Source: Leptospira interrogans (GTDB lineage: Bacteria; Spirochaetota; Leptospiria; Leptospirales; Leptospiraceae). From it: a stretch of 64,000 nucleotides of DNA. The position numbers and the translations under genes are program-made. Numbering within the stretch: position 1 is the first letter of the stretch; each line of letters begins with the position of its first letter. The DNA is taken from assembly GCF_900156205.1 (NCBI RefSeq), contig NZ_FTNA01000002.1, positions 163,514 through 227,513 of the forward strand, written 5' to 3'. Positions 1 through 15,013 of the stretch are shown piece after piece. The notes under the pieces are model-generated. The model had not been told where the DNA came from. It saw only the letters and a list, made by a program, of their open reading frames with translations, and ran no database searches.

Positions 1-228
1 TTTATTACCGATCATAGAAGCCCTGAGAATCATTTCTCTGGCGGCCTTTCTAGAAAATGTAAGTAACAAAATAGAAGAAGCAGGGATACCGGAGGCAACT
101 AATTGCGCCAACCGACTAACGATGGTTTTAGTTTTGCCTGTACCCGCACCGGCTAAAACAAGTACTGGCCCGTCTAGAGTCAGTACCGCCTCCATTTGAG
201 CCGGATTTAGTTCTTCTTTCCAAGACAC
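1..228 (-). CDS. UvrD/PcrA/Rep-family ATP-dependent helicase, N-terminal fragment (runs off the window)
   Basis: Only the first 76 codons are present; the gene continues beyond base 1. The protein opens with a Q-motif-like stretch (LNPAQMEAV, about residues 7-15), then Walker A GAGTGKT (about residues 28-34) and motif Ia LLLTFSRKAA. This order is that of superfamily 1A 3'-5' DNA helicases, which act in repair and replication restart. I chose a GTG start just after the SlyD-like stop codon; an in-frame GTG seven codons upstream, overlapping that gene, is also possible. It lies directly downstream of the isomerase on the same strand and is probably co-transcribed. Which helicase it is cannot be told from this piece. 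Confidence 0.85.
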   Translation of the reverse strand, partial: MSWKEELNPAQMEAVLTLDGPVLVLAGAGTGKTKTIVSRLAQLVASGIPASSILLLTFSRKAAREMILRASMIGNK

Positions 229-229
229 T

Positions 230-700
<471 letters not shown>

Positions 701-783
701 GGAGAGCTCCAAATGGGGATAAAGTCAAAATTCTGGTAGGAATCTGAATCGTTTCAGAGTAAATTGAGTGCAGTTTAACTCAA

Positions 784-1137
784 TCAGAATTTTATTTTAG
801 AATCGTAATGAAAGTAGAATTTATCTTGTTCTCGTTCTTTAAGAAATGTTTCAATTCGATTAGATAAAAAAAACCAAGAATCCTGAGCAAAGATTTCCCG
901 AAATCGATTGGAAAACGAAAGACAATCGTTTTCTGCAAGTTTTGAATCTCCCGTATGATCTAAAAGTAAATTATAAGAAATAATTAAGACGTTTTTTTCT
1001 AAACTGTTAGCCAAAGAAGTTTCTAAAACTTTACGAGGTTCTTGAATTAGAATCTTTTTTTTAAATCCATTTTTTGTTACAAATAAAAAGGGCTTCTCCA
1101 GCTTTGAGGAAATAATGTCGCCTGAATATATCTTCAT
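784..1137 (-). CDS. hypothetical protein, 117 aa
   Basis: I do not recognise a family. It is a basic, lysine-rich soluble protein with no signal peptide or membrane segment. It starts MKIYSGDIISSKLEKPFLF and has alternating hydrophobic residues suggesting beta strands in the first half, then a charged helical second half. The ATG follows a good Shine-Dalgarno sequence (GGGGAGGATGTATG), which supports translation. It sits between the SlyD-like gene and the phosphatase sensor, all on the minus strand, with 83 bases to the SlyD-like start. Confidence 0.6.
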   Translation of the reverse strand: MKIYSGDIISSKLEKPFLFVTKNGFKKKILIQEPRKVLETSLANSLEKNVLIISYNLLLDHTGDSKLAENDCLSFSNRFREIFAQDSWFFLSNRIETFLKEREQDKFYFHYDSKIKF

Positions 1138-1359
1138 ACATCCTCCCCTAAAAAGACTAAAAATTCCGGGACGGAATCCGAACCATCATCTATCGATTTT
1201 GATTCGGACCCTATCCCAGCAAACGAGCTAGCATTTGAAAGATATTCCGGAAAAACAAGGGTACTTGAGGAGAATGCTGTCCCGGAATCATTCCTGCAAA
1301 GAGCCCGGTTCTTCGCTAAAGAATGGATTGAATATAATTATTACATAGTTTTGAAATAA
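1126..1359 (+). pseudogene. open frame without a start codon; possible remnant of a lost gene
   Basis: Between two minus-strand genes the plus strand stays open for about 77 codons and ends in TAA, with no ATG, GTG or TTG near its beginning. The translation looks protein-like (DPIPANELAFERYSGKTRV, then VPESFLQRARFFAKEW), and the stretch is richer in G+C than the surrounding spacers. I recognise no family. It may be the 3' end of a decayed gene or a chance open frame. A short palindrome, TTCCGGGACGGAA, lies inside it. Confidence 0.25.
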
Positions 1360-1395
1360 ATTCAACAATATTTTTACATAAAATTGTATTAATTT

Positions 1396-3765
<2,370 letters not shown>

Positions 3766-4674
3766 GGAATTCTCCTCCTGTTTCTTATACGGTTCTTAGT
3801 ACCGTTTGAAGGAGCACTTGAATTTGAAAAATTTTGAAATTGATTTTAAAAAAGTGAATTAGGCTTGTCTAAATCCTAAACACCGACCTGCAGAGCGACC
3901 ATAGAAGCGAGACACTTTAGTTTTTCGAACAACCCTTATAAAGTGAGATTGAATTTCACAAAAATGTAGGAACTACTACGAAAATTTAATAGTATAGATC
4001 TGCTCGAAATTTCGCAAATTGCCAATGCGACTTAGTTTGTAGGAACTACTGCATTTGATTCAAAATTTCTAAAGAAATGATCGTGAATTCTTTGAGGTTT
4101 GAGAAAAGTTCTTAATGCAAGTTTGAACCAAAAATCTCAGACTTAGAATGAACTATTTAAAATCTCTAATTTATCAAAAATCTATTGAGCGAAACAATTG
4201 AAGAAATTTTTTATTCATAACTATATAATAGAACACGAATATTTTGTGCTCAGATAAGTAAATTAATAGTATCATTTTTATAAAGATAAAGCAATAGGGC
4301 AAAATGAGTTTTGGAACTCAGCCGTAAGTTTAAAAAATTTTTATGTTTTTTAGTAAAACCCAAAAACATAGTAGTTACTACATTTTTGGGTTTCGAGACA
4401 ACTTTTTAAGAAAAACTTAAATTTCTTCACGAACTCTCATTTTAAGTATTTCTATAAAATACGAATAGAATAAAGTATTCAATTTTAGCTTCTCCATGTT
4501 TTTTTTGCAATCGTTAGTCTATTAAAAATTCATATTACGCTCGATTTTCGAAAATAGGAAAATTAATACTTTCTTATATTCTCAACTTACTTATCTGCAA
4601 TAGTTTACTCATTTTTACAAATACTGTTTTTAAACTTAATTTATTTTTGATGTAAACTTTAACCCAAAAATCAT
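3766..4674. other. intergenic region, 0.9 kb, A+T-rich with dispersed repeats
   Basis: No credible gene on either strand. It lies upstream of the phosphatase gene and downstream of the dienoyl-CoA reductase gene (both minus strand). It holds an element of the GAGCTTGTCTCAAAAC-ended family with tandem 34-bp-type units inside it. Several copies of the GTAGGAACTACT-type motif occur, including one near 4369. The remainder is A+T-rich sequence in which I see nothing. Confidence 0.7.
3861..4108 (+). mobile_element. family A short inverted-repeat element, copy A1 (degenerate ends)
   Basis: Begins GGCTTGTCTAAATCCT and ends AGGTTTGAGAAAAG, imperfect versions of the GAGCTTGTCTCAAAACCT ends seen in copies A2-A4. 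The core (3965-4100) matches the other copies closely: GTAGGAACTACTACGAAAAT, then CGCAAATTGCCAA, GTAGGAACTACTGCATTT and AAAATTTCTAAAGAA. Two tandem units of the family D repeat fill 3890-3958. No coding capacity. Confidence 0.5.
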
Positions 4675-6684
4675 TCAATTGACTCCGATCTCAATTGCAG
4701 CTTCAAATCCTTCTAACATAGCACGTTTTGCATCAATTCCAGAAGCATCCTTGGCGCCTCCGATCAAATACGATGGAATTTCCGGAACTTTAGACTTAAA
4801 TTCTTCGTAAAGAGAAACTTCGCTCAGTTGTCCCGCACAAAGAATAATAGAATCGCATTCAATCGTTTGTGCGCCGTCTTTTTTAGTTTCTATCACAAGC
4901 CCTTGATCTGTAACTTCTTTATAACTTAAAGAAGTATAAAATCCTACTTCCTTTGATTCTAATTCTTGAAGTAAAGCCCAAGCGGTAGTCGCTCCCAATC
5001 CGGAACCAATTTTTCCGGATCTTCGAAAGATTGAAACTTTGCGGTTCGGTTTTTCTTTTTGAATTTGTGCGTTTGTATAAGACGTTACATTGTAACGATG
5101 AAAATAGGAATCGATAGTAGAAGAATCTTCTTCTGTAAGTTTATGAGCCACGTCACAACCAATTCCTCCACCTCCGATAACCACCACTTTGTTTCCTGGT
5201 TGAAATTTTCCGGAAAGATAATCTGCATAAGAAGCTGTTTTCTTTTTTTCTATTCCGGGTAACGTAAATTCCCTAGGTTTTACTCCGGTCGCAAAAATTA
5301 CCGCGTCTGGTTTTAACGCGAGAATGCTGTCTAACGTTGCTTGATAGCCAAAGTGAATTTCTACTCCTAGATTTTTGAGTTCATTTTTGAAATAACGTAT
5401 CGTTTCTAAAAATTCAGATTTTCCTGGAATCTGAGCGGCCAGATTGAGTTGTCCTCCAATTTTATCTGTGGCTTCTAATACGGTTACTTTGTGACCTCGA
5501 ATTGCACTGATTCTTGCAGACTCAAGTCCTCCCGGTCCAGAACCTACTACAACCACGTGTTTTTTATCCGCTTTTTTTAACTTACTAAGTTCTAATTCTC
5601 TATTTGCGGAAGGATTAACTAAACAAGAAACCATCTGCTCTTTGAACGTATGATCCAGACAAGCTTGGTTACAAGCAATACAAGTATTGATTCTTTCTTC
5701 CTGATTAGCTTTGATTTTATTTAGAATATCAGGATCTGCTAAAAAAGGTCTGGCCATACTCAAAATATCCGCTTCTTGATCTTTGAGTATCCTAGACATG
5801 GTTTCTGGCATGTTGACTCTATTCGATGCGATGATTGGAATATCCTTGACTTTTGCTTTGATTTTTCCGGAAATTTTTGCCCAAGCACCTCTAGGAACGA
5901 GCATAGAAATTGTAGGAATTCTGGATTCATGCCAACCAATTCCTATGTTAAGAGCATCCGCTCCCGCTTCTTTTAATTTTTCTGCAAGAAGTATCACTTC
6001 TTCAAAAGTTGGATTCCCTGGAATCAAATCGATTCCAGACATACGATAAACTACTGGAAAATCTTTTCCTACCTTCTTGCGTATGTTCTTCATCACTTCG
6101 ATTGCAAAGTTCATTCTTTTTTCGGAACTTCCGCCAAAAAAATCTTCTCTATGGTTGGTTACTGGAGAAAAAAATTGATTTACTAAATAACCTTCACTTC
6201 CCATTACTTCTACTGCACCAAAACCTACTTCTTTTGCTTTGAGCGCAGAATCTCCAAAATCTTCTACGGTTTTCCAAGCTTCTTCTTCGGAAAGAGCCTT
6301 TGGAACATAACGGTTGATAGGTGCCCTCAATGCAGAAGGTGCTACGAGCTCTCTATGATAAGCGTATCTTCCAGCGTGAAATAACTGTGCGCAAAAAATA
6401 CCTTTGGACTTGAGAGAATTAGCGACAACAGATAACTCTTTACAGTCTTCTTCTCTTTGAAAATTAAAAAAGATATTGGATCCTCTTCCTTCGTGGTTGA
6501 CTGCGATTCCGCCCGTAGTAATAAAACTTGCGCCCCCGTCAAAACGTCTACCGTAGAATGCGATCATTCTATCTGCGGTCATAGGCATCCCTTCTAATCC
6601 TAAATGCATTGATCCCATTATGACTCTGTTCGGAAGAACAATGGAACCAATTTGAATTGGTTGGAAAATTTCGGAATATTTCAT
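4675..6684 (-). CDS. fadH: NADPH-dependent 2,4-dienoyl-CoA reductase (Old Yellow Enzyme family)
   Basis: A 669-residue flavo-iron-sulfur enzyme that reduces 2,4-dienoyl-CoA during beta-oxidation of polyunsaturated fatty acids. Leptospires use long-chain fatty acids as carbon source, so the role fits. Residues 1-325 form the OYE FMN barrel (FQPIQIGSIVLPNRV at the start, FHAGRYAY later). The 4Fe-4S cysteines follow at about 332-352 (CIACNQAC with a later C). The FAD/NADPH half has GSGPGGLESA near 380 and GGGGIGCDVA near 502. Length and domain order match E. coli FadH. It is monocistronic as far as can be seen, with repeat-rich spacers on both sides. Confidence 0.92.
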   Translation of the reverse strand: MKYSEIFQPIQIGSIVLPNRVIMGSMHLGLEGMPMTADRMIAFYGRRFDGGASFITTGGIAVNHEGRGSNIFFNFQREEDCKELSVVANSLKSKGIFCAQLFHAGRYAYHRELVAPSALRAPINRYVPKALSEEEAWKTVEDFGDSALKAKEVGFGAVEVMGSEGYLVNQFFSPVTNHREDFFGGSSEKRMNFAIEVMKNIRKKVGKDFPVVYRMSGIDLIPGNPTFEEVILLAEKLKEAGADALNIGIGWHESRIPTISMLVPRGAWAKISGKIKAKVKDIPIIASNRVNMPETMSRILKDQEADILSMARPFLADPDILNKIKANQEERINTCIACNQACLDHTFKEQMVSCLVNPSANRELELSKLKKADKKHVVVVGSGPGGLESARISAIRGHKVTVLEATDKIGGQLNLAAQIPGKSEFLETIRYFKNELKNLGVEIHFGYQATLDSILALKPDAVIFATGVKPREFTLPGIEKKKTASYADYLSGKFQPGNKVVVIGGGGIGCDVAHKLTEEDSSTIDSYFHRYNVTSYTNAQIQKEKPNRKVSIFRRSGKIGSGLGATTAWALLQELESKEVGFYTSLSYKEVTDQGLVIETKKDGAQTIECDSIILCAGQLSEVSLYEEFKSKVPEIPSYLIGGAKDASGIDAKRAMLEGFEAAIEIGVN

Positions 6685-7215
6685 AACAAACCTTTTTTAT
6701 AGTGAATCTTTTCCTCATGTTGAAAACAGATTGGTAAACCGGCAAGAGAATTATTGGGATGGATATTCTTTCAAAATGTGGGAACTATTACAAATCTGGA
6801 AAATGAACAACGTATTATTTCCTTAAATTCCGAGTAAGTATATTTGGAAAAATTTCTACATCTTCGCAAATACCATAGTGTTCTAACTTTCAGAACAAAC
6901 TCATAGTATTATTTTTATATGTCTTTGCAGTAAATAAATTCTATTGTATAGTTCTTGAAAAATCCTTTTCTTTAAATTTTACAAAAATCCTTAAATTTAT
7001 TTTCTTGAATCCTTATTCCTTAAATAGAATTAAAAATAATACTTAAGTAATTTATGATAAACTATTTTTATTAAATTACTTTCAATGATTTTAAAATGTA
7101 TTAAAATTTTATAAATACAAATAAATTCAATATCAATTTTTTATATAAAAATTTATCTATATTTAGAATATTATTTATTTTAAATATAGATAAAATTTAA
7201 ATAGGAAAATGCCTA
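6685..7215. other. intergenic region between divergent genes, very A+T-rich
   Basis: Separates the fadH start (minus) from the amidase start (plus), so it should carry both promoters. The stretch 7020-7200 is almost entirely A and T with several self-complementary runs. One GTGGGAACTATTACAAAT motif, the same as in the 46-bp array at 23.5 kb, lies at about 6779. No gene or RNA is recognisable. Confidence 0.6.
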
Positions 7216-7776
7216 GTGATTACATTCAATTTAAACATTAAGCAAGACTTTTTAACTCCAAATCCACACAGTAGGCCTGGAACAAAAATAAAAGAAGTAA
7301 AGGGAATCGTATTACATTGGACAGCTTCACCTAAAGCAACCGCCCAAAACATTCGAGATTATTTTGAAAGCCTAAAAGCGCCTGATGGTCGATTTGCAAG
7401 TGCACATTATGCAGTAGGGCTCGTAGGAGAAATTGTACAATGTATTCCTTTAGATGAAATAGCTTATCATTGCGGGAGTAAAACATATACTCCTGAAAAA
7501 GAAAAAATTTTAGGACCAGATAGCCCTAATTTTTATACCATTGGAATTGAACAATGTGTTCAAGATAGGATCGGAAAATTTACAAAAAAAACCTTAGACA
7601 GCGCGGCGAAACTTACGGCCCAATTATGCTCTCAATACAATTTAGGAATAGATGACCTATGGACACATCAAGGAATTGTAGGTTGGAAAGATTGTCCCCG
7701 TTGGTATAATACTCATCCCGAAGACTGGATTCGTTTTAAAAAAAGGGTAGGAGATTTATTAAAAAAACCAAATTAG
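7216..7776 (+). CDS. N-acetylmuramoyl-L-alanine amidase (Amidase_2/PGRP fold)
   Basis: A zinc amidase domain of 186 residues that cuts the bond between muramic acid and the stem peptide. Visible are VLHWTAS with His34 as first zinc ligand, SAHYAVGLVGEIVQC, AYHCGSKT, GIEQC, and THQGIVGWKDCPRW with His151 and a nearby cysteine or aspartate as third-ligand candidates. There is no signal peptide, so it is either cytosolic like AmpD (wall recycling) or released by lysis like a phage endolysin. The GTG start has AGGAAA eight bases upstream; no better ATG exists. No phage genes are nearby, which favours recycling. Confidence 0.85.
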   Translation: MITFNLNIKQDFLTPNPHSRPGTKIKEVKGIVLHWTASPKATAQNIRDYFESLKAPDGRFASAHYAVGLVGEIVQCIPLDEIAYHCGSKTYTPEKEKILGPDSPNFYTIGIEQCVQDRIGKFTKKTLDSAAKLTAQLCSQYNLGIDDLWTHQGIVGWKDCPRWYNTHPEDWIRFKKRVGDLLKKPN

Positions 7777-8098
7777 AGTTCAAAAGATAATTTTTGTAAA
7801 TTTTTTCATTACTGATCTCTATAAAATTGAGAACCTAAATGTCTATCATAAAGTGCCGTTTCATATAACAATACGAAAACGATTCTTATGTGAAAACTAA
7901 AACGCGACCCATCGAACGACCCATAGGGAGTGAGATGTTGAGTTTCTCGAACGACCCAATTTTCTTTCTTTGAATTTATAGGATTAAAATGTTAACTATC
8001 AAATAAGTATTTTATTATGTAGTTTTAAATAGTTTTAAAATTTAGTAATTAGATATTATATAATTATTATTTGAATATATTCTTAAATAAGAATATAT
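7777..8098. other. intergenic region between convergent genes, with repeat units and an A+T hairpin
   Basis: Lies between the 3' ends of the amidase and leuA. It contains family D repeat units (about 7901-7960) and a perfect hairpin at the leuA end. No gene seen. Confidence 0.6.
7901..7960 (+). repeat. family D tandem units
   Basis: One full unit (CGAACGACCCATAGGGAGTG, then AGATGTTGAGTTTCT) followed by the start of another (CGAACGACCCAA). Related units, usually in pairs of about 34-36 bp, are at 3890-3958, 11127-11192, 16171-16240 and 63957-64000. Confidence 0.6.

Positions 8099-8103
<5 letters not shown>
8070..8103 (-). terminator. perfect 16-bp hairpin overlapping the leuA stop codon
   Basis: TTTGAATATATTCTTA at 8070-8085 pairs with TAAGAATATATTCAAA at 8088-8103, leaving a two-base loop. 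The right arm includes the leuA TGA. The stem is almost pure A+T, so it is not a classic intrinsic terminator. It may cap the leuA mRNA 3' end. Confidence 0.4.
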
Positions 8104-9604
<1,501 letters not shown>

Positions 9605-9753
9605 TGCCATATCTTTCTCGCAAAAAATTCTACTTCCAGTTTTTTGGGTTTTATTCTTTAGACAATCAATTAAACGAACACTCATTTAAAACGAAAATAA
9701 TCGATTGAAAAATAATAATTTCTTTTTTTATTATTATACTCTTTTCTAAAAGA

Positions 9754-10086
9754 ATGGTTCAATTCTACGCGTCTAACTTTCAATCCACGGATTGTACCGT
9801 ATCCGCGAATCTTTATTCTGAACTTTTCGGTTTAAAGATTGTAGTCAGCTCAGGAACACATTCTGAACTTTTCTGGCCGGATAAAAAAGGAATTTTAATC
9901 TTTAGTAAAGAATCTAAAAATTGCCCAGTTAGCCCAGGAACACTGACATTTAGGATAGACAAAGAAGAATGGGAAGATTTTAAAACGATTTTGTTTTCCA
10001 GAGGGTTTATCGTGGAAGCTCAAGGTCCTAGATATGTTTCCGTTTTAGATCCTTGGAAAAATAGAATCTGGTTTTATTTTTCTTAA
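9754..10086 (+). CDS. VOC-superfamily (glyoxalase/bleomycin-resistance fold) protein
   Basis: A 110-residue protein with the VOC beta-alpha-beta-beta-beta pattern: FYASNFQSTDCTVSANLYSELFGLKIV, an edge strand GTLTFRID, and the closing GPRYVSVLDPWKNRIWFYF typical of glyoxalase-like C-termini. It is about the size of one VOC module. Metal ligands cannot be assigned with confidence, so the substrate is unknown. It is divergent from leuA with about 150 bases between starts. Confidence 0.7.
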   Translation: MVQFYASNFQSTDCTVSANLYSELFGLKIVVSSGTHSELFWPDKKGILIFSKESKNCPVSPGTLTFRIDKEEWEDFKTILFSRGFIVEAQGPRYVSVLDPWKNRIWFYFS

Positions 10087-10205
10087 AAAAAAATCAATGA
10101 TCTTTCATTTTTAGAATCACCGTCTCTACCTTAAGATTTTCAATCATCGAATTTGAGTCAGATTAAAACCAATTTTTTTGATCTAATAAAATCAAACGGG
10201 ACAAA

Positions 10206-10781
10206 TCATTCTTCAAATTGTTTCTTTCTAAGATCGTAGACCAATCGATAGGTTTTATCTTTGAGTAAAATTAGTTCTTCACAACTTTCCACATTCCATT
10301 TTATAGTAAGTACGATTTTATTTTCTACAAGAGAATAAGAATACTGATAGGGATCTATACAATATTCTTTATCTATCACTTTTGCCTTTATATCCAAGTA
10401 AAGCTTTCTATCTGATTCTGGAAGAACTTGATTCTGAAAATGACCACTAAAGTCCTGTCTAAAAACAGATTCATAATTTGGGAATTCTTTACTTAGAATT
10501 TCTTTTTGAATTTTGAAAAAACGCCATTTAGATATGGGAATAAAACGATTCCATTCTATTTTTCCAAAATATTGAAACTCTTTATCTTCAAAAAGTTTTT
10601 CAAAATTGATCCCCGCCATTTTTGGATATTTTTGATTTCGTAACCAAAGTTGAAAAAATTCATCTAAAGAAACGAGAGGTATTTTTTCTAAATTTTTTCC
10701 TTTTTGAACCATTTCAGAAGATATGTTTGGTTTTATACTGCAGGAAATTAGAAATAAAATTGAGAAAATTCCTTTTTTCAT
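10206..10781 (-). CDS. putative lipoprotein, paralog of the protein at 11279-11845
   Basis: Starts MKKGIFSILFLISCS, a short lipoprotein leader with cysteine after LIS. The mature part begins ...GKNLEKIPLVSLDEFFQLWLRNQ, nearly the same as the neighbour (GKNLEKIPIISMKDFFQLWIKNQ), and both end in a strand-rich region with VLTIKW or VALQVHW. I know no function for this family. The frame has an ATG five codons upstream, but the start used gives the proper signal peptide. A tandem-duplication origin with the next gene is likely. Confidence 0.7.
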   Translation of the reverse strand: MKKGIFSILFLISCSIKPNISSEMVQKGKNLEKIPLVSLDEFFQLWLRNQKYPKMAGINFEKLFEDKEFQYFGKIEWNRFIPISKWRFFKIQKEILSKEFPNYESVFRQDFSGHFQNQVLPESDRKLYLDIKAKVIDKEYCIDPYQYSYSLVENKIVLTIKWNVESCEELILLKDKTYRLVYDLRKKQFEE

Positions 10782-10796
10782 ATTTTTAAAAACCAT

Positions 10797-11278
10797 TATA
10801 TTAATTTTATTGAATATTTTAATTGTAACAAAATCTAAATCTCAAACTACTTGTTTTTTATTAGGGCGTGTTTAAAAACACATTCGTTTATTTTTCGATT
10901 TTTCCAGACACTCTAAATCTCGCTCTTTTTTAAAAGTTAGGTAGTTCAATTTCAAATTCCAAAACACTTAAAGCATTAGTTTTTTATTGATTATAAAACA
11001 ATAATATTCCTATCCAAAGATTATGTTCTTCTTTTGAAAGTAAGCAATTTCAATAATACAACCTAAATCCTTTTAAAAATTTAAATGCCATTTAAAAATA
11101 ACAATACACTACAAAAAATTTTAGGTCGTCGAGCGCCAATAAAAGCGAGACGTTGAGTTTCCTCGAGCGCCACAATAGAAGCGAAACGTTTTAATTACCT
11201 AACTTCATTTAATCTTTTGGATAAAATACAATTAGGTTTTAGTGCATACTATTGATAAAATGTAGCAAACTTAAAATT
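10797..11278. other. intergenic region with family D units
   Basis: Separates the two paralogous lipoprotein genes. It has A+T-rich sequence and a pair of family D units at 11127-11192. No gene or promoter can be assigned with confidence. Confidence 0.6.
11127..11192 (+). repeat. family D tandem pair
   Basis: Two units of about 34 bp: TCGAGCGCCAATAAAAGCGA continuing GACGTTGAGTTTCC, then TCGAGCGCCACAATAGAAGC continuing GAAACGTTTTAATT. CGTC before the first unit can pair with GACG inside it. Confidence 0.65.
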
Positions 11279-11845
11279 CTATTGAGAGATTTTTCCACTA
11301 TTTAAATCATAATAGATTTTATCTATTCTTCCTTGAAAAACAGACAGTTTAGGACAACTTGAATCTACTTTCCAATGTACTTGTAGAGCCACTTTTTGAT
11401 CCGAAAGAGAATAGAAATATTCGGGTTTGCATTCCTGCCTAGTTTTGTCCTCCGCATAAGTCCAGAGATCGCGGTTTTCTTTTGATACCATATGGTCCCA
11501 GTAATATCGTTCCAAGTCTTCGGCAAAAAAAGATTCGTAATTTGGAAATTCCTTTTTTAGAAGATCCACACTTAATTTAAAGAAACGAGATTTCCAACTA
11601 TAACCTGAAATATCGTTCTTTCCAAAATAGACATATTCAGAGTCTTTCAACAAAACAGTTACATTAGTTTTAAACTTAAGTTTTCTTTGATTTTTGATCC
11701 ATAGTTGGAAAAAATCTTTCATAGAAATGATAGGAATTTTTTCTAAATTCTTTCCTTGTTGAATCGTTTCGAAAGTGTCTCGGGATCCACAACCAAAAGA
11801 AACAAAAATCATAAGAAATGCTAGAAATGATTTGTTTTTAATCAT
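11279..11845 (-). CDS. putative lipoprotein, paralog of the protein at 10206-10781
   Basis: Leader MIKNKSFLAFLMIFVSFGC gives lipidation at the cysteine in VSFGC. The mature protein of about 170 residues shares with its paralog the GKNLEKIP block, the FFQLWIKNQ helix, the KEFPNYESFF block and the terminal Y-D-L segment. No catalytic motif is evident; export to the outer membrane or periplasmic face is inferred from the leader. Its start is 12 bases from the stop of the upstream gene (11858-12376), so the two probably form an operon. Confidence 0.72.
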   Translation of the reverse strand: MIKNKSFLAFLMIFVSFGCGSRDTFETIQQGKNLEKIPIISMKDFFQLWIKNQRKLKFKTNVTVLLKDSEYVYFGKNDISGYSWKSRFFKLSVDLLKKEFPNYESFFAEDLERYYWDHMVSKENRDLWTYAEDKTRQECKPEYFYSLSDQKVALQVHWKVDSSCPKLSVFQGRIDKIYYDLNSGKISQ

Positions 11846-11857
11846 ATTTCTTTACCT

Positions 11858-12376
11858 TTACTTGATTATCCAAAGAAAACATTCACAGTTCTCATTGTAG
11901 GGGAAAAGAGAGCGTATTACGTTTTGCCTAAGAATGCTAGAAGTATTTTGGGAATCGATTCTAATTTCGGAAAAACGATTTTCGATCGAATGCACATAAT
12001 GTTCGTTAGACGAATGGGAATTGAGAAAAAAATAGGCAAACCTGGGTTGCAGTTTCAATTTAATTTCGCCTAACGTATGATTGTAACTAATTTCATTCGA
12101 AGAGATTGCCTCTAATTTGCTACTATCTAAACGATTGGAATCATTCGCGGGCACGCGAAAATATATAGTAGAATAAAGGTGATGATTATCGGCATCGGAA
12201 GGGATTTCAAGAATTGTAGTTAGAAATTCCGATTTAGAAACGGGTGTCTTCAATTTTAATGTCAATGTGATTTCGTATTTCGAATCATTTAAAATGCCTA
12301 TATGGAAGGTTCGTCTGCATTGATTTATCGAGATTAGAAAGTAAAAAATGAAAATTGGAATTGCTATTTTTTTCAA
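11858..12376 (-). CDS. putative lipoprotein, 172 aa
   Basis: Leader MKKIAIPIFIFYFLISINQC carries a relaxed lipobox (SINQC), as common in spirochaetes. The mature part is beta-rich (YEITLTLKLKTPVS, then TIYFRVPAND) with a cysteine pair near the end (CECFLW). I recognise no family. It is the first gene of a likely two-gene operon with the lipoprotein at 11279-11845. Confidence 0.65.
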   Translation of the reverse strand: MKKIAIPIFIFYFLISINQCRRTFHIGILNDSKYEITLTLKLKTPVSKSEFLTTILEIPSDADNHHLYSTIYFRVPANDSNRLDSSKLEAISSNEISYNHTLGEIKLKLQPRFAYFFLNSHSSNEHYVHSIENRFSEIRIDSQNTSSILRQNVIRSLFPYNENCECFLWIIK

Positions 12377-12534
12377 GAGAATCGTTTCCTTTTTTATGGA
12401 AGGATCAAAATCACAAAAGGACGTCTAACGTTATTCCGTAAGCTCTCGTTTTTCAAGAACTTCTGAGAAAAGAAACAAAGATTATCCATTCTTTAACGTA
12501 AAAAAACACTTTGTCGAATTCAATCCATTTCGAT

Positions 12535-13242
12535 TCATCCCGGTGAAATTGGTTCCACATCCGAACGTCCTTGTTCCAACGCCTCTTGGATCATCGTTTT
12601 CGCCATCGGTCCTAAATACCAATCGATCAAACTATGAGCCACGTAGATCAAAGGAGTAATTGCAATCGCCACCCCACATTTATAAAGAAAGTTATTAGTG
12701 GAAATTTGATTCAATTCTTGAAAACTAAGTTTACCCCCTCCGAGCGCGATATAAATCACTACAAAAGAATCCACAAGTTGAGAAACGATTGTAGAACCTG
12801 TGGCACGTAACCAAATATATTTATTATTCGTTTTTACGCGTAAAAAATGAAAGATCTGAATATCAATCAATTGACCGATTAAATACGCCACAATCGAACC
12901 TACGATTACCTTTCCTGAATTCCCAAAAACTACGTTAAAAGAATGATCGTCTACAGGAGAATTGGGTGCCGCAGGAATAGACATATCCAACACCAAAAGA
13001 AAATAGGCCACAAAGATCATAACCATTCCGACAAGTGTAGTAAAACGAACTCCTTTTCTCCCAAAATATTCGTTTAAAAGGTCGGTTACAATAAACGTCA
13101 CCGGAAACGGAATAACTCCCATCGTAAGGGTAAAACCAAATGAGACAAAAAGTTTGGAACCGGTTACTTCCGCTAAAATTAAAAAAGATAAAAAGAACGC
13201 ATTTAAGATAATAAATAATTTCACGGATTTAGAAAGTTGCAT
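12535..13242 (-). CDS. yhhQ: YhhQ/VUT-family queuosine precursor transporter
   Basis: An inner-membrane protein of about 235 residues with six or so hydrophobic segments. Its core matches the DUF165/YhhQ family: LAEVTGSKLFVSFGF, GVIPFPVTFIVTDLLNEYFG, GQLIDIQIFHFLR, RATGSTIVSQLVDSFVV. Characterised members take up preQ0/preQ1 for tRNA queuosine modification. No que genes adjoin it here. The open frame reaches 23 codons further, but MQLSKSVKLF is the family-like start and has AAGGAT upstream. Confidence 0.85.
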   Translation of the reverse strand: MQLSKSVKLFIILNAFFLSFLILAEVTGSKLFVSFGFTLTMGVIPFPVTFIVTDLLNEYFGRKGVRFTTLVGMVMIFVAYFLLVLDMSIPAAPNSPVDDHSFNVVFGNSGKVIVGSIVAYLIGQLIDIQIFHFLRVKTNNKYIWLRATGSTIVSQLVDSFVVIYIALGGGKLSFQELNQISTNNFLYKCGVAIAITPLIYVAHSLIDWYLGPMAKTMIQEALEQGRSDVEPISPG

Positions 13243-13405
13243 AAGCGATTTTTTATCCTTATCACACGAATTCGTCAACTTGTAAAAAAGAACCGTTTGA
13301 CAGTCTCTCATCTAATAAATTTTTGGAAGTGAGTTTCCAGTTCATCGATTTAAGAAACTTCTTTATTTTCTTAGTTTTTGATTCGATAATGAAACTATAA
13401 AACCG

Positions 13406-14993
<1,588 letters not shown>

Positions 14994-15013
<20 letters not shown>

